In this document: piece by piece, positions 53,818 to 63,350 of the stretch
How positions within the stretch are numbered: the first letter of the stretch is position 1
Layout of the letters: every line of letters begins with the position of its first letter
Origin: Metellina segmentata
Taxonomy: Eukaryota; Arthropoda; Arachnida; Araneae; Tetragnathidae
DNA: 64,000 nucleotides
NCBI GenBank assembly: GCA_947359465.1
Contig: OX375877.1
Location: forward strand, 68,860,698-68,924,697
Reading direction: 5' to 3'
Notes under the pieces: generated by a model
What the model was told of the DNA's origin: nothing
The model's database searches: none
The model's input: only the letters and a program-made list of their open reading frames with translations
Position numbers and translations under genes: made by a program

Positions 53818-54343
53818 TTAAGTTAACTATAAAATCTAAAAACTTTCATACAAATATATTAAGTAAAAATAAACCAAGTATTCCAATGACTTGTGCGATG
53901 CATTTTCCTAGTTACAAACGATTCTCATTAAGTATTAAAATTAAATAATCACAAAAAAACATTGATCACCAAGAAAAATTTTTTATAAAAGTTTTACTCA
54001 TTCTTCGGAAGTTAGAAATTTTATATACGTTATATAAGCAAATATATGTAAGCAATTTCTTAACCTGTTAAGGAAAAAGCTTTAACCATCATTTCAATTT
54101 TAATGCAAGCACTTTTTATGGCAAAATTTAAAAAAAAAACTCAGATATTGGATTCAAAAGGCAATTAAATTGTGGCCCCTCTTATAAAAAATATGAAACG
54201 TGAGCATAAGGGATGATCGATACTGCATAATGACTACAACACCATTTTCTCTCTAGGCACTTTATTGAATTCACAACAACGATACATTCCAGAACATGCC
54301 GGAATTCTTTGGTAATGTCTCTATCCATAATGCTTCAGGATTT

Positions 54344-54457
54344 TCAGCACAGGATGTTCCAGGGCCTGACACTGAAGAAGACGTGCATCGTGCTCATGCC
54401 ACCCCATCTGTCGAACTCTTCGGACACGCACTTGGGCGCAGGTGACGGCAGGAACAA
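54344..54457 (-). CDS. Terminal exon of the minus-strand gene
   Basis: The acceptor (minus strand) is TTTTGTTCCAG and the start is LFLPSPAPKCVSEEFDRWGG. The stop TGA occupies 54346-54344, and the polyadenylation signal AATAAA lies at 54266-54261, about 80 bases on. Another frame here gives a 61-codon ORF, which is a shadow. Confidence 0.75.
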   Translation of the reverse strand: MFLPSPAPKCVSEEFDRWGGMSTMHVFFSVRPWNILC

Positions 54458-57400
54458 CTGGAACAAAATTTAAATTTCTCAAAAGATCTGATACGAAATG
54501 AATCACTTAAATGTCTACTATTATAAAAGGAAGTGTTTGTTTGTCTATTTGTCTGTCTGTTTCGCGGCCGCAAAATCCTGACGATCTATGGCACTTACAG
54601 CAATGAGATTTGACACACAGGTAGTTCAAATTTTTTGCAATTTTTGGGTCGCGGCGAAATTTTGAAATTTAATCTTGAAGATTTTTAAATGAATTTAATA
54701 GTTTTATTCTCTACCAGCTTCTTCAAACGCGTTTCGTCCGGACGAAAGAAGAAACCCTCTTAAATGAACCTTTTCTCCCCCACGTGACCTTTTATATTTT
54801 CATAAGAGATTGTAACGTCACGTAAACCTTCTCTTTCCAAAAAAAACAATACATTGCATATTCTGCCCTTCGCGTTAAAAAAAAAAAAGAAACAGATGAC
54901 ATTTCCTGTCGTCCCCTTTTCGGCGAATGAGAGCAAGAAATAAAAAACTTATTGACTGGGATTGTTAAGTTTTTTTTCGTAAAATCGGAATTGCTGAAGA
55001 TGGATTGAAAAATTCAACGGATTTGAAATCTGTGGCAAATTTTACACCAGATTAATACCTTACACCAGTGGTCCCCAACCCCCGGGCCGCGGACCGGTGC
55101 CGGTCCGTGGATCAAATGGTACCGGGCCGTCCAAGGAATATTAAATTATTTCCATTTTATTTACTGTGGTGTATTTCTCTCGGGTTTGTGCGATTCTTAT
55201 CTATGAAATGTCCACTCAAATTAGGAGGTGGTAAATCATAACTTGAAATTTGTTCTGTTACTAGAGCTTCAATTATGATTTCTTAATTTTGTATGTCTCT
55301 ATTTTCCAATTTTGACAGCTGTTTTGAAGAGTGCAGACAAAGTAGCTGCATTTAAAGCCAAACTGAAGTTGTGGAGACGGTACGTGAACAGAGGCATTTT
55401 GGACATGTTTCAGACATTAGTGGAGATTTCAGGCGAGACTGAGCCTAAACATTCATTCTCCCAGTTGGTGCACGATCACCTGTATTTGCTTTTAAAAGAG
55501 TTCGAGCGCTACTTCTCAAGCACAAAAGACCCACGAACTACTAAGGTATGGATCCGCGACCCATTTGTCAACAAATCAGGCGAATCTAGCATGTCTGTGC
55601 AAGAAGATCAACTGCTGGAGATTGCAAAAGAAGGCGGCCTTAAAACAACGTTCGAGACAACAACTCTGCCTGTGTTCTGGATTAAAGTCATGGCGGAATA
55701 CCCTGAGATTGCCACGACAACCTATCCGAGTGAAGCGGGGTTTTCTGCAGTGACAGCAGCCAAAACAGAACAACGGAATAAACTGGACATACGAACACAC
55801 TTCGGATGTCATTGTCTCCTATTACCCCCAGATGAAACCATCTCGTTGCAAAGAAACAAGCTCAGGGTTCTCATTGATTTAGCGTTCTATACAGTTAAAA
55901 TGTTAAATCACTTTATATTCATTTTTTGGCGTAACTGTATTTTATTTTGAAGGCATGTATAAATACAATTAAATTAAAATTGTTAACTCAAAACAATCTA
56001 AAATATAAACAATCAACGTCCCCAGTCAGCATCATTCCAGCCTGATCGAGCCAAGCACCACTGTAATCTGGCTCGACAATGTGTAGGCGTGAGTGGCAGG
56101 TGGCGTAACGGTCGGTACGAGCGTGGATTTCGCTCTCTCAGCCGTCTGTGAATGGTCATGGTGGACACTCGTGTGTGGGTCGCACGACTGATGGCTGATA
56201 GTGATGAATCAGGGGCTGTGACAGCTGATCTAACAATCACTTTGTCCTCGCCATCTGTTGTGGCCTACGTCGACCGCTACCATCATGACGCTGAAATCTG
56301 CCACTGTCCACCCACTCTTGCCAGCATCTTCTAATCGCCGCATAGCTTCGACTCACACGACGAGCGATTCTCCGATTTGCCCAACCTGCCTCTTTCAATC
56401 CAATGATACGACCTCTTTCAAACTCTGAAAGTTGCTCGTAATGAGCTCGAATCCTGCGGCGAGGCGTTTTTTTCAGTCGTTGAAAGGTATCCTAAATCGC
56501 AATGCAGCAGAAATTTTTAACAACAGTTCAAGAGCAACTCCTTATATACATCTGCTGGATGCGCAGTTCCGATGCGCTGGAGATCGCACTATTCATTCAT
56601 TGGACACCAAATTTTAATCATTTGCATATTTGGTCAAAATATTTTTGCATACGAAATTTCAAAGCAATCGGACGATTTCTTTTTGGTGCGTCGATTTTTT
56701 TTTTGTTATAGTGTATAATTGACAGCACGTTAATCATACCCAACAAATTCCTTTACAAAGATCATTAGCCGGGACAGTGTCCTTTTTTCAATTGGACGTG
56801 GCATTACGGAGATGCGTTGGTTGTATCACTTACCGATAAAGAGGAGGTTGGTGGGTGCTCGAATCTTCTGGAAAACTCATAGTTCCCGAAGGAGGCAAAG
56901 GCAAAGCTGGTCAGTTTCCCTCTGTTGTAGATGGCTGTGAAGGGAACATAGTCCGAACACGACATGTCTTCGTGGGCCTTGAACCAGTAATGGAGACCTG
57001 AAATGAGAATCCGTGAAGCAATATTAAATTATGCACTGGTAGAGAATTTCCAGCTATAACCAAGCGTACTCGATTTATGAAAAATATAGTCTTTAAAAAT
57101 TGTACATTCTGCATCATGTTGATAAAATACGGTCTGACCTCTCAAATGTATGCAGTTTTAACAAAAATAGCTGTAACGATTTGATCAGTTATATATTAAC
57201 CTCACGATTCAAATGGAAATCGAACCCCCCCCCTACCCGTATTAAAAATAGTACAAATTCTTATCTCCAATCCACACATAAGTTTATTTAGTAAAAGGAA
57301 TATTTCTGTGTTCAGATGGCAAAATGTTATGTCACTTTTCCCAAAAAATTGAGCAAGTCCCATCATGGAGTCTGGTTTGTTTGTGTTTAGAAGGTGGCAA

Positions 57401-60400
57401 AATGTCGTAAATCTTTTTCTTTCAGTTTATGAGAAAACAAAGGCGAGAAAATTGTAATAAATCAAAAACCACAGAACCACCTGTTGAATCTTTAATCTTA
57501 AAATTGCTGTCACGAAAAATTCAAAAAAGTGATTTATGACATTTTGCCATCTGAGCACAGCTTTAGTCACGATTGTTTTGATCGTGATTAAACTTATGCA
57601 ATTACTGTTTTAGTAGTCTGAAAATGACATTACTTTAAATTGATGTACATTTTGTTTAGTTGGTTATTTTCTAGCATTACTGGTTATTTAGGGTATTTAT
57701 AGCGGAAGATCTAAATACAAAATCCTTCTATATATATCTCGGATCTTGGAAGACAAATAATAAGCATGATGTAAACGAGGGTCAGGAAAAACCTGCTCAC
57801 TAGGCAACAGTAATTAAAGTCGCATTGGAGCAACAAACACAACGGGCTATTAGCGACGCGAAAAATCTGAGAACACAAACGACAGTCAGACGACAAGATA
57901 AACACCTGAGCTGGCACCCCTCTCTCCAAACTTCCACACCACGTCAACGTGAGGACATTTGTGGCCATGACAGATTTAACGTGCACCATCCCGTGTACAC
58001 GACGGTCATTGGTTGGACCTAGTCACAAACTCTCAACCCTCCAGTTGATCTTACAATCGGGTTACTGCACCCCCCCCTGTTCATTAAAAAAAAATCTAGA
58101 AATTATGGATGAAATAAAACGCCTTTTATTTAAAATCATACAAAAAAACTGCAATTTAAACACAAATCAGTTGTTTCACCTTTACGTGGGGGTCGGTACA
58201 CACGATTGTCACCCCTTAGTTCTTACCCAATGCCTGAATTTTTTTTTTTGGATATAGGTGAGGGTTTGTTTTTCTATTATAGGAGCTTACCTGTCAATTT
58301 GGAGTAAATTGTTTTGATTGACCCCTTAATAGTTTCATGTTTTTTTCTTGAATTCGATTTTTTTAAATGTCACATTTTTTGGTTATTTTACATTTCTAAG
58401 AATGAAATTTAAAAAAATTAATATTTCATATATTTTTAAGCATTTAGAACAAATTTTTTTTATTGCAAATAGAATAATAATGTTTTCCCTGGAAGTTGTC
58501 TTTTCTTCCTACATGAGCGCCTTGCAGGGAAATTGCATTTACCGTTGTGCATTTAAAATAAATACAATTCTTTTGAAGTAAACGATCTTTCTGCTCCCGA
58601 TTCAAGTAAGATTGAGAGATTGTTTGAAAACTCATCGGGGACTAAACATTGCATAAAAAAGCGATAGTCATTTATACTATATATCGAAGAATAATAAACT
58701 GAGGACACTAAGGATGATCACTAGTAAAAAATCAGCGAAGATTCTCGTATTGAGTGTAGAAATAAATATTTGATTCGAACATATTTTAACGAACCGTACG
58801 TCGATGTATACCAGGGGTGGCCAACCTGTGGCGCATGCGCCAAACTTGGCGCATTTGATGATTACAATCGTAACTCGCATGTGAAAAAAAAATGGCACAT
58901 GGTATGTAAAAGGTTGGCTACCCCTGATGTATACCAACCGAGCAGCAAAACGTCAAAGCTATAAGTATGATCCAAAAAGTTTGATTTGGCATGTGGTTTA
59001 AAACGAGTCTATTTGTGACAGGTTAAACAATGCGATCTTTCCATTGGAATCCTTGAAGTGGATCCTAATATTGTTTTTGGTGCTAAAAGTAATAGCACTG
59101 TAGCGAGCTAGCAAAATAAAAACTAATCGTCAATGTTAATTGCGCCATGTATGCATGATTTTGCGTTTGGATGCCCTTTCCATGATCATCTTATCTTTCT
59201 AGAAATGGCTTGGTTTGTCACAATGGTAATTTTTTGCTACACAAGGGCTATTAAACCATTGCTATTGATCCTAGAAGGATTCCTCCAAGATCATCTGCCA
59301 TCTTGCAATAGCTGCACTAGTTTAAGGATAATTTATATCCAGAGTTTTCTTGCTCTTACCCATTGTTCTGAAGCATCCTCCTTTGACCCATTCGGTGTCT
59401 TCCATGTCTTTCTCATACAGCGGTACAACCACAGAATCCCTCACTGGATTGCTGCCATTTTGAAGATGCAGTCCTGTCCCGATGCCCTGCTCTTCGTACT
59501 CCTCTTTGGTCCGTCCGCCATTGCAGATCTTGTCTGGAGAAGATAAAAGGATTTTTTTTTCCAATGGCAAGGCAGTACAATTGCGAAGACAAATACAAAT
59601 ACAATACAATACAAAGTACAGAGTTGACCGAGGTCATTTTAACCTTATACAAGACCAGAAGTGATGGTCGCTTGTGAAGGGGCACCCAGTGGGTGGACCA
59701 TGATTGTCCCTAACAAAGGACAGCACAATTTACATCCATGCCCTAACCCCGGATTCGAACCAGGAACCTTCCGATCCAGAGGACAACACCTTGACCACTA
59801 GACCGGTTGGTCGGCAGATAAAAGGAAATTGCACAAAATATATATATCAAAAGTGCCGTTGCCAGAGCAGTGTAACTCTGGGTGCCCAAGCCAATCTCCG
59901 AGTGTTCTGTACATGTTTTCTTTACAAATTACAATGTACTATATTAAATGCTTTTTGTAATATTTATTACGTTCTGTGACAATTATAAAACTGTCCAACA
60001 GCTTTTTAAAATACATTAGCTTGGTAATATGGAAGTATGAATAGTATGAATTTGTGTTATTCACTAATTTTGTAATGAATGAGATTTTCAGAGTTAAACC
60101 TCTGAAAGCCAAGGATTTTACATCTCGTTACCTTTTTACAGAATGCTTACAGGAATTACGTTCTACCACAAAAATACTAGCGTCATTTACATTTCACTTT
60201 ACGGCAAAGCCTTATATATTGTACATTAATAAGTTCAAAAATTGTATCAATGACAAAATAAAAAAAATTGAGAAATGAGATTTTAAGTATTCACTTAGCA
60301 TTATTTATTGCTACATTTGGGGAACTTTAACAAAAAGCAACGTTTATTTGGGATAAAAATTCAGTTTTTAAATTTGGGCCCCCTTCATAATTATTTCTGA

Positions 60401-62453
60401 TTACTAATTCACATGCAGAGGCGTTGCTAAGGGTAATGGTAATTTTAGTTAACGTCGTATTAGAGCAACACAACGGGCTATTGACGACGGTCCGGGATCA
60501 ATCCCTTAAGGGAATGATCCGAGGACAACACCTCGTAATTTTGAACCACTGTCAGATGACGAAGCAACACCTGAGCTGGCAGCCCACTCTCCAAACTTCC
60601 ATACCAACCCAATGTGAGGACTTTCGGCCATGGCAGATTTAATGTGCACCAGCCGCCTCTACACCATACGCTTACAAACATCCATGCCCGGACCCGTATT
60701 CGAACCAGGAACCTTCCGATCTAGAGGCTAACACCTTAACCACTATACCGGTTGGTCGGCGCGTTGCTAAGGGAAGTCAACATTATGACAGTTATTTTCT
60801 AATGATGTGCAAATGAAGTAAGTGCTTTCAATCACTCCATCTTACATGTCGCCCTCTGCAATCATGTTACTATCGAATGAGTGGTTCTTACTTCCGTCCT
60901 AGAGATTCATTAACTGGGGCCATTAACCCTCCAAGTGGTTTATACGAGATATCTCGTTAATCATGTTCTGGTCAATGACAATACTTGTTGTCCATCAAGA
61001 CTTGTTGTCCATCAAGACTTGTTGTCCATCAAGACTTGTTGTCCATCAAGACTTGTTGTCCATCAAGACTTGTTGTCCATCAAGACTTGTTGTCCATCAA
61101 GACTTGTTGTCCATCAAGACTTGTTGTCCATCAAGACTTGTTGTCCATCAAGACTTGTTGTCCATCAAGACTTGTTGTCCATCAAGACTTGTTGTCCATC
61201 AAGACTTGTTGTCCATCAAGACTTGTTGTCCATCAAGACTTGTTGTCCATCAAGACTTGTTGTCCATCAAGACTTGTTGTCCATCAAGACTTGTTGTCCA
61301 TCAAGACTTGTTGTCCATCAAGACTTGTTGTCCATCAAGACTTGTTGTCCATCAAGACTTGTTGTCCATCAAGACTTGTTGTCCATCAAGACTTGTTGTC
61401 CATCAAGACTTGTTGTCCATCAAGACTTGTTGTCCATCAAGACTTGTTGTCCATCAAGACTTGTTGTCCATCAAGACTTGTTGTCCATCAAGACTTGTTG
61501 TCCATCAAGACTTGTTGTCCATCAAGACTTGTTGTCCATCAAGACTTGTTGTCCATCAAGACTTGTTGTCCATCAAGACTTGTTGTCCATCAAGACTTGT
61601 TGTCCATCAAGACTTGTTGTCCATCAAGACTTGTTGTCCATCAAGACTTGTTGTCCATCAAGACTTGTTGTCCATCAAGACTTGTTGTCCATCAAGACTT
61701 GTTGTCCATCAAGACTTGTTGTCCATCAAGACTTGTTGTCCATCAAGACTTGTTGTCCATCAAGACTTGTTGTCCATCAAGACTTGTTGTCCATCAAGAC
61801 TTGTTGTCCATCAAGACTTGTTGTCCATCAAGACTTGTTGTCCATCAAGACTTGTTGTCCATCAAGACTTGTTGTCCATCAAGACCTGTTGTCCATCAAG
61901 ACCTGTTGTCCATCAAGACCTGTTGTCCATCAAGACTTGTTGTCCATCAAGACCTGTTGTCCATCAAGACTTGTTGTCCATCAAGACGTGCTCGTTTTGT
62001 TAAGGAGACACATTTTGTTGACGAGATAATGTATTCCAGACAAAACTGGCCATTACCTCGATGGGGACTGAAGATCTATATCGAAAAAGGTATTGTATCA
62101 GAGACTGGTCGCTAAAAGTATTTTCGGTGCGAAAATAAATCACCAGGAGTTAATTTAACGCTTTTATGCAGTCAATAAAAATTGCAATCCTGAATTGGAA
62201 TATTTTAGCCTTGAATTTTGTTTTAGTCTGATATGTGGAATCAGTCTCATAATCAGTACTATAAGAGAATAGCTTCGCTTCTGATCACATGCAAATGAAT
62301 ATGACGAGTTTAGTGGAACTTACCCAGATCGACAAAGTAAGTGGTAATGAAATAAACCTCTTCCTCTCCAAGGATCTTGTCCAGCTGGTAAACGGGAGAG
62401 TTGTTATAGGAGATGGACGTGTTTAAGTTTGTTGCAACATCGTTTTTGGGAAT
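54344..62453 (-). CDS. 3' part of an unrecognised, probably secreted protein gene
   Basis: Four minus-strand exons join with consistent phases: 62453-62324 (phase 0 in, 1 out), 59533-59360 (1 in, 1 out), 56997-56834 (1 in, 0 out) and 54457-54344 with the stop. All have GT/AG borders, two with GTAAGT-like donors. Together they give 193 residues starting IPKNDVATNLNTSISYNNSP, passing YFITTYFVDLDKICNGG, KGGCFRTMGLHYWFKAHEDM, SFAFASFGNYEFSRRFEHPP and ending STMHVFFSVRPWNILC. Five cysteines, two NxS/T sites in the first exon and no lysine-rich cytosolic signature suggest an extracellular product (inference). The composition and codon pattern look like real coding sequence. The 5' part, including any signal peptide, was not found. 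I do not recognise the family. Confidence 0.75.
54516..54720 (+). mobile_element. Helitron-like 5' end
   Basis: TCTACTATTATAAAAGGAAG, then GATTTGACACACAGGTAGTT and ATTTTGAAATTTAATCTTGA match the start of the copy at 22585. The 3' end was not seen here. Confidence 0.45.
55066..55950 (+). mobile_element. hAT-type element, internally deleted and 3'-truncated
   Basis: The start CAGTGGTCCCCAACCCCCGG and following GCCGCGGACCGGTGCCGG form a GC-rich hAT-type terminus. The C-terminal coding part follows after only about 240 bases. The right terminus is missing, with Tc1 DNA beginning at 56016. Confidence 0.6.
55315..55950 (+). pseudogene. hAT/ZBED-type transposase C-terminal remnant
   Basis: One open frame includes FKAKLKLWRRYVNRGILDMF, HDHLYLLLKEFERYFSS, VWIRDPFVNKSGESSM and LPVFWIKVMAEYPEIA, ending with the dimerisation-region motif EAGFSAVTAAKTEQRNKLDI. 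The usual stretch just before EAGFSA is shortened by a deletion (TTTYPS instead of a longer conserved block). The BED finger and catalytic centre are absent, and the last 40 residues run into non-family sequence. It resembles the ZBED5/SCAND3-like transposase tails found in many animals. Confidence 0.7.
56016..56478 (-). pseudogene. Tc1-type transposase N-terminal half
   Basis: HTH parts are recognisable across shifted frames. The longest open piece is at 56013-56240 and reads [20 protein letters not shown] to [18 protein letters not shown]. It ends before the first catalytic Asp. Dead by truncation, frameshift and lost start. Confidence 0.8.
56016..56715 (-). mobile_element. Tc1-type transposon, 5' half, same family as 31532
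   Basis: The terminus at 56715 (reverse complement TACACTATAACAAAAAAAAA then TCGACGCACC) and leader match the intact copy, but homology stops at about 56016, just after the DADWGR codons. The element start codon is changed (ACG in place of ATG). Confidence 0.8.
56834..56997 (-). CDS. Exon of the minus-strand gene
   Basis: The acceptor is CTCATTTCAG and the donor TCG|GTAAGTG. It encodes LHYWFKAHEDMSCSDYVPFT then AIYNRGKLTSFAFASFGNYE and ends PPTSSLS. It begins in phase 1, completing a glycine with the exon at 59360. Confidence 0.75.
57230..57800. other. Intron of the minus-strand gene, nothing recognised
   Basis: AT-rich; an 8-base C run at about 57227 and no recognisable element. Confidence 0.4.
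57803..58075 (-). mobile_element. SINE, inverted, nearly complete
   Basis: The reversed tail AGTAATTAAAGTCGCATTGG, CAACGGGCTATTAGCGACG, reversed middle CTCCAAACTTCCACACCACG and a diverged tRNA-like head ending in a C run near 58073. Some internal bases of the tail are deleted (the GGTCCGGGATC part is missing). Confidence 0.7.
58812..58926. mobile_element. Tiny hAT-type MITE with 8-bp duplication
   Basis: ATGTATAC flanks both sides (58804-58811, 58927-58934). The ends CAGGGGTGGCCAACCT and CAGGGGTAGCCAACCT (reverse complement) differ once in 16. Total length is 115 bp. TGGCGCATGCGCCA forms an internal palindrome. Confidence 0.9.
59360..59533 (-). CDS. Exon of the minus-strand gene
   Basis: The acceptor is TTCTCCAG, only 18 bases from a SINE insertion; the donor is ATGG|GTAAGAG. 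It encodes KICNGGRTKEEYEEQGIGTG, HLQNGSNPVRDSVVVPLYEK and DTEWVKGGCFRTM. Phase 1 on both sides. Confidence 0.75.
59552..59815 (-). mobile_element. tRNA-derived SINE with poly-A end and 11-bp duplication
   Basis: AGATAAAAGGA is duplicated exactly (59541-59551, 59816-59826). Read on the minus strand it starts GCCGACCAACCGGTCTAGTG with box B GGTTCGAATCCGGGG and ends in a run of nine A bases. The body differs from the other local SINEs, but its head is like that of the copy at 60434. Confidence 0.85.
60085..60205 (+). repeat. Interspersed repeat, CACTAGCG family, copy 4
   Basis: GAATGCTTACAGGAATTACG, TTCTACCACAAAAATACTAG and CGTCATTTACATTTC align with 17840-17890. Confidence 0.6.
60434..60760 (-). 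mobile_element. Complete SINE with perfect 13-bp target duplication
   Basis: GCGTTGCTAAGGG is duplicated exactly (60421-60433, 60761-60773). On the minus strand: head GCCGACCAACCGGTATAGTG with GGTTAAGGTGTTAGCC (box A), GGTTCGAATACGG (box B), middle GGTATGGAAGTTTGGAGAGT, and tail GGGATTGATCCCGGACCGTC to GTTAACTAAAATTACCATTA. This is the best reference copy in the window. Confidence 0.9.
60983..61985. repeat. 17-bp satellite, exactly 59 units
   Basis: The unit ACTTGTTGTCCATCAAG starts at 60983 and the last unit ends at 61985 (59 x 17 = 1003). Units 54, 55, 56 and 58 carry ACCTG instead of ACTTG; all others appear identical. Because 17 is not a multiple of three and the unit has no stop in any plus frame, all three plus frames are open (346-376 codons). 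It lies in the intron between the exons at 62324 and 59533 of the minus-strand gene. Confidence 0.95.
62324..62453 (-). CDS. Exon of the minus-strand gene (most 5' one found)
   Basis: The acceptor is TCTGTTTCAG and the donor CTGG|GTAAGTT. It encodes IPKNDVATNLNTSISYNNSP, VYQLDKILGEEEVYFITTYF and VDL plus a split Asp. It starts in phase 0, so a further upstream exon is required. Confidence 0.7.
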
Positions 62454-62654
62454 CTGAAACAGACAATCGTAATTACTCATAAACATCCCAAGCAATTCAA
62501 AACCTCCTTTATCCGACACAGTTCACTTAACAATTTCTATAAGAAAGGAAACATGAGTGGTCCAAGATGTCAACCTACAACACTTAGTTCAAAGCACATT
62601 CGTATTTGCATATATCCATCTGGTGCTTTAATTTCGTCTCGATTAGCTTGCATA

Positions 62655-62859
62655 TACCAGCAACTTTAGCGTTGGTTGGATTTTATGGCGCAAGGACGTA
62701 TTTGGCCATGCTGTACCAAACACAAGACGGACAACATCAAATTATAAACACAACACAAGGAAGGTTTTACTGATGCAGGAGAGGAATGCACTCGGGAGAA
62801 ATCGAACATGTTCCGCCTACAACTAGGCGAACATACCCACTGAGCTACAACGTACCCTG
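62655..62859 (-). mobile_element. tRNA-derived SINE of another family, inverted
   Basis: On the minus strand it starts near GTACGTTGTAGCTCAGTGGG (box A) with box B TGTTCGATTTCTCCC, and ends GTTTGGTACAGCATGGCC, CGCCATAAAATCCAACC. The tail resembles pieces at about 12430-12470 and 35650-35690. The duplication at its ends is unclear. Confidence 0.65.
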
Positions 62860-62870
62860 TTTTCGACAAG

Positions 62871-63173
62871 GTAATGATAGTTAATTAACGTCACACTAGA
62901 GTAACACGACAGGCTATTGGGGACGGTCTGGGATCCTAGGGGATCCCAAGGGAAAGATCCTAGAACAATTATAACCACGGTCAGATGACGAGGTCAACAC
63001 CTGAGCTGAAGCTCCACTCTCCAAACTTTCGCACTCACCATCGTGAGGACATTTGAAGTGACGGCAGATTTAACGTGCACTAACCACCCGTATTCATTGG
63101 TTGGACAAAGTTTCGAACACGCAAAATGCTACGATATAAAGTCGTTGCTCTTCAAATCGGGCTAACGTAGCCA
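62871..63173 (-). mobile_element. Complete SINE with 11-bp target duplication
   Basis: TTTTCGACAAG is duplicated exactly (62860-62870, 63174-63184). The reversed tail (AGTTAATTAACGTCACACTA), reversed middle (CTCTCCAAACTTTCGCAC) and a tRNA-like head are all present. It is inserted directly beside the SINE of another family. Confidence 0.85.
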
Positions 63174-63350
63174 TTTTCGACAAGAAATAGTGTACCATTA
63201 TTGTGTCAAATCTGACCACACTATCACACGAAACACAGAACACATTAATAAGTTTTATTGTATCATTTTATGAGAAATGCTAGTTTTGCGATCGTGGATC
63301 GGACATTGGAACATTGGGTTCACTCTCCAATCACTCTCCATTGGGCAGTT

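Noticed and set aside
60690..60760. SINE heads as working tRNA genes
   Set aside because: Heads continue into SINE bodies with target duplications; the anticodon arm is degenerate.
60983..61985. CRISPR array
   Set aside because: Direct repeats have no spacers, and the window is eukaryotic.
60935..62115. Three long plus-strand ORFs (346-376 codons, CCPSRLVVHQDLLSIKT repeats)
   Set aside because: They are the same 17-bp satellite read in three frames; a stop-free unit whose length is not a multiple of three opens every frame.
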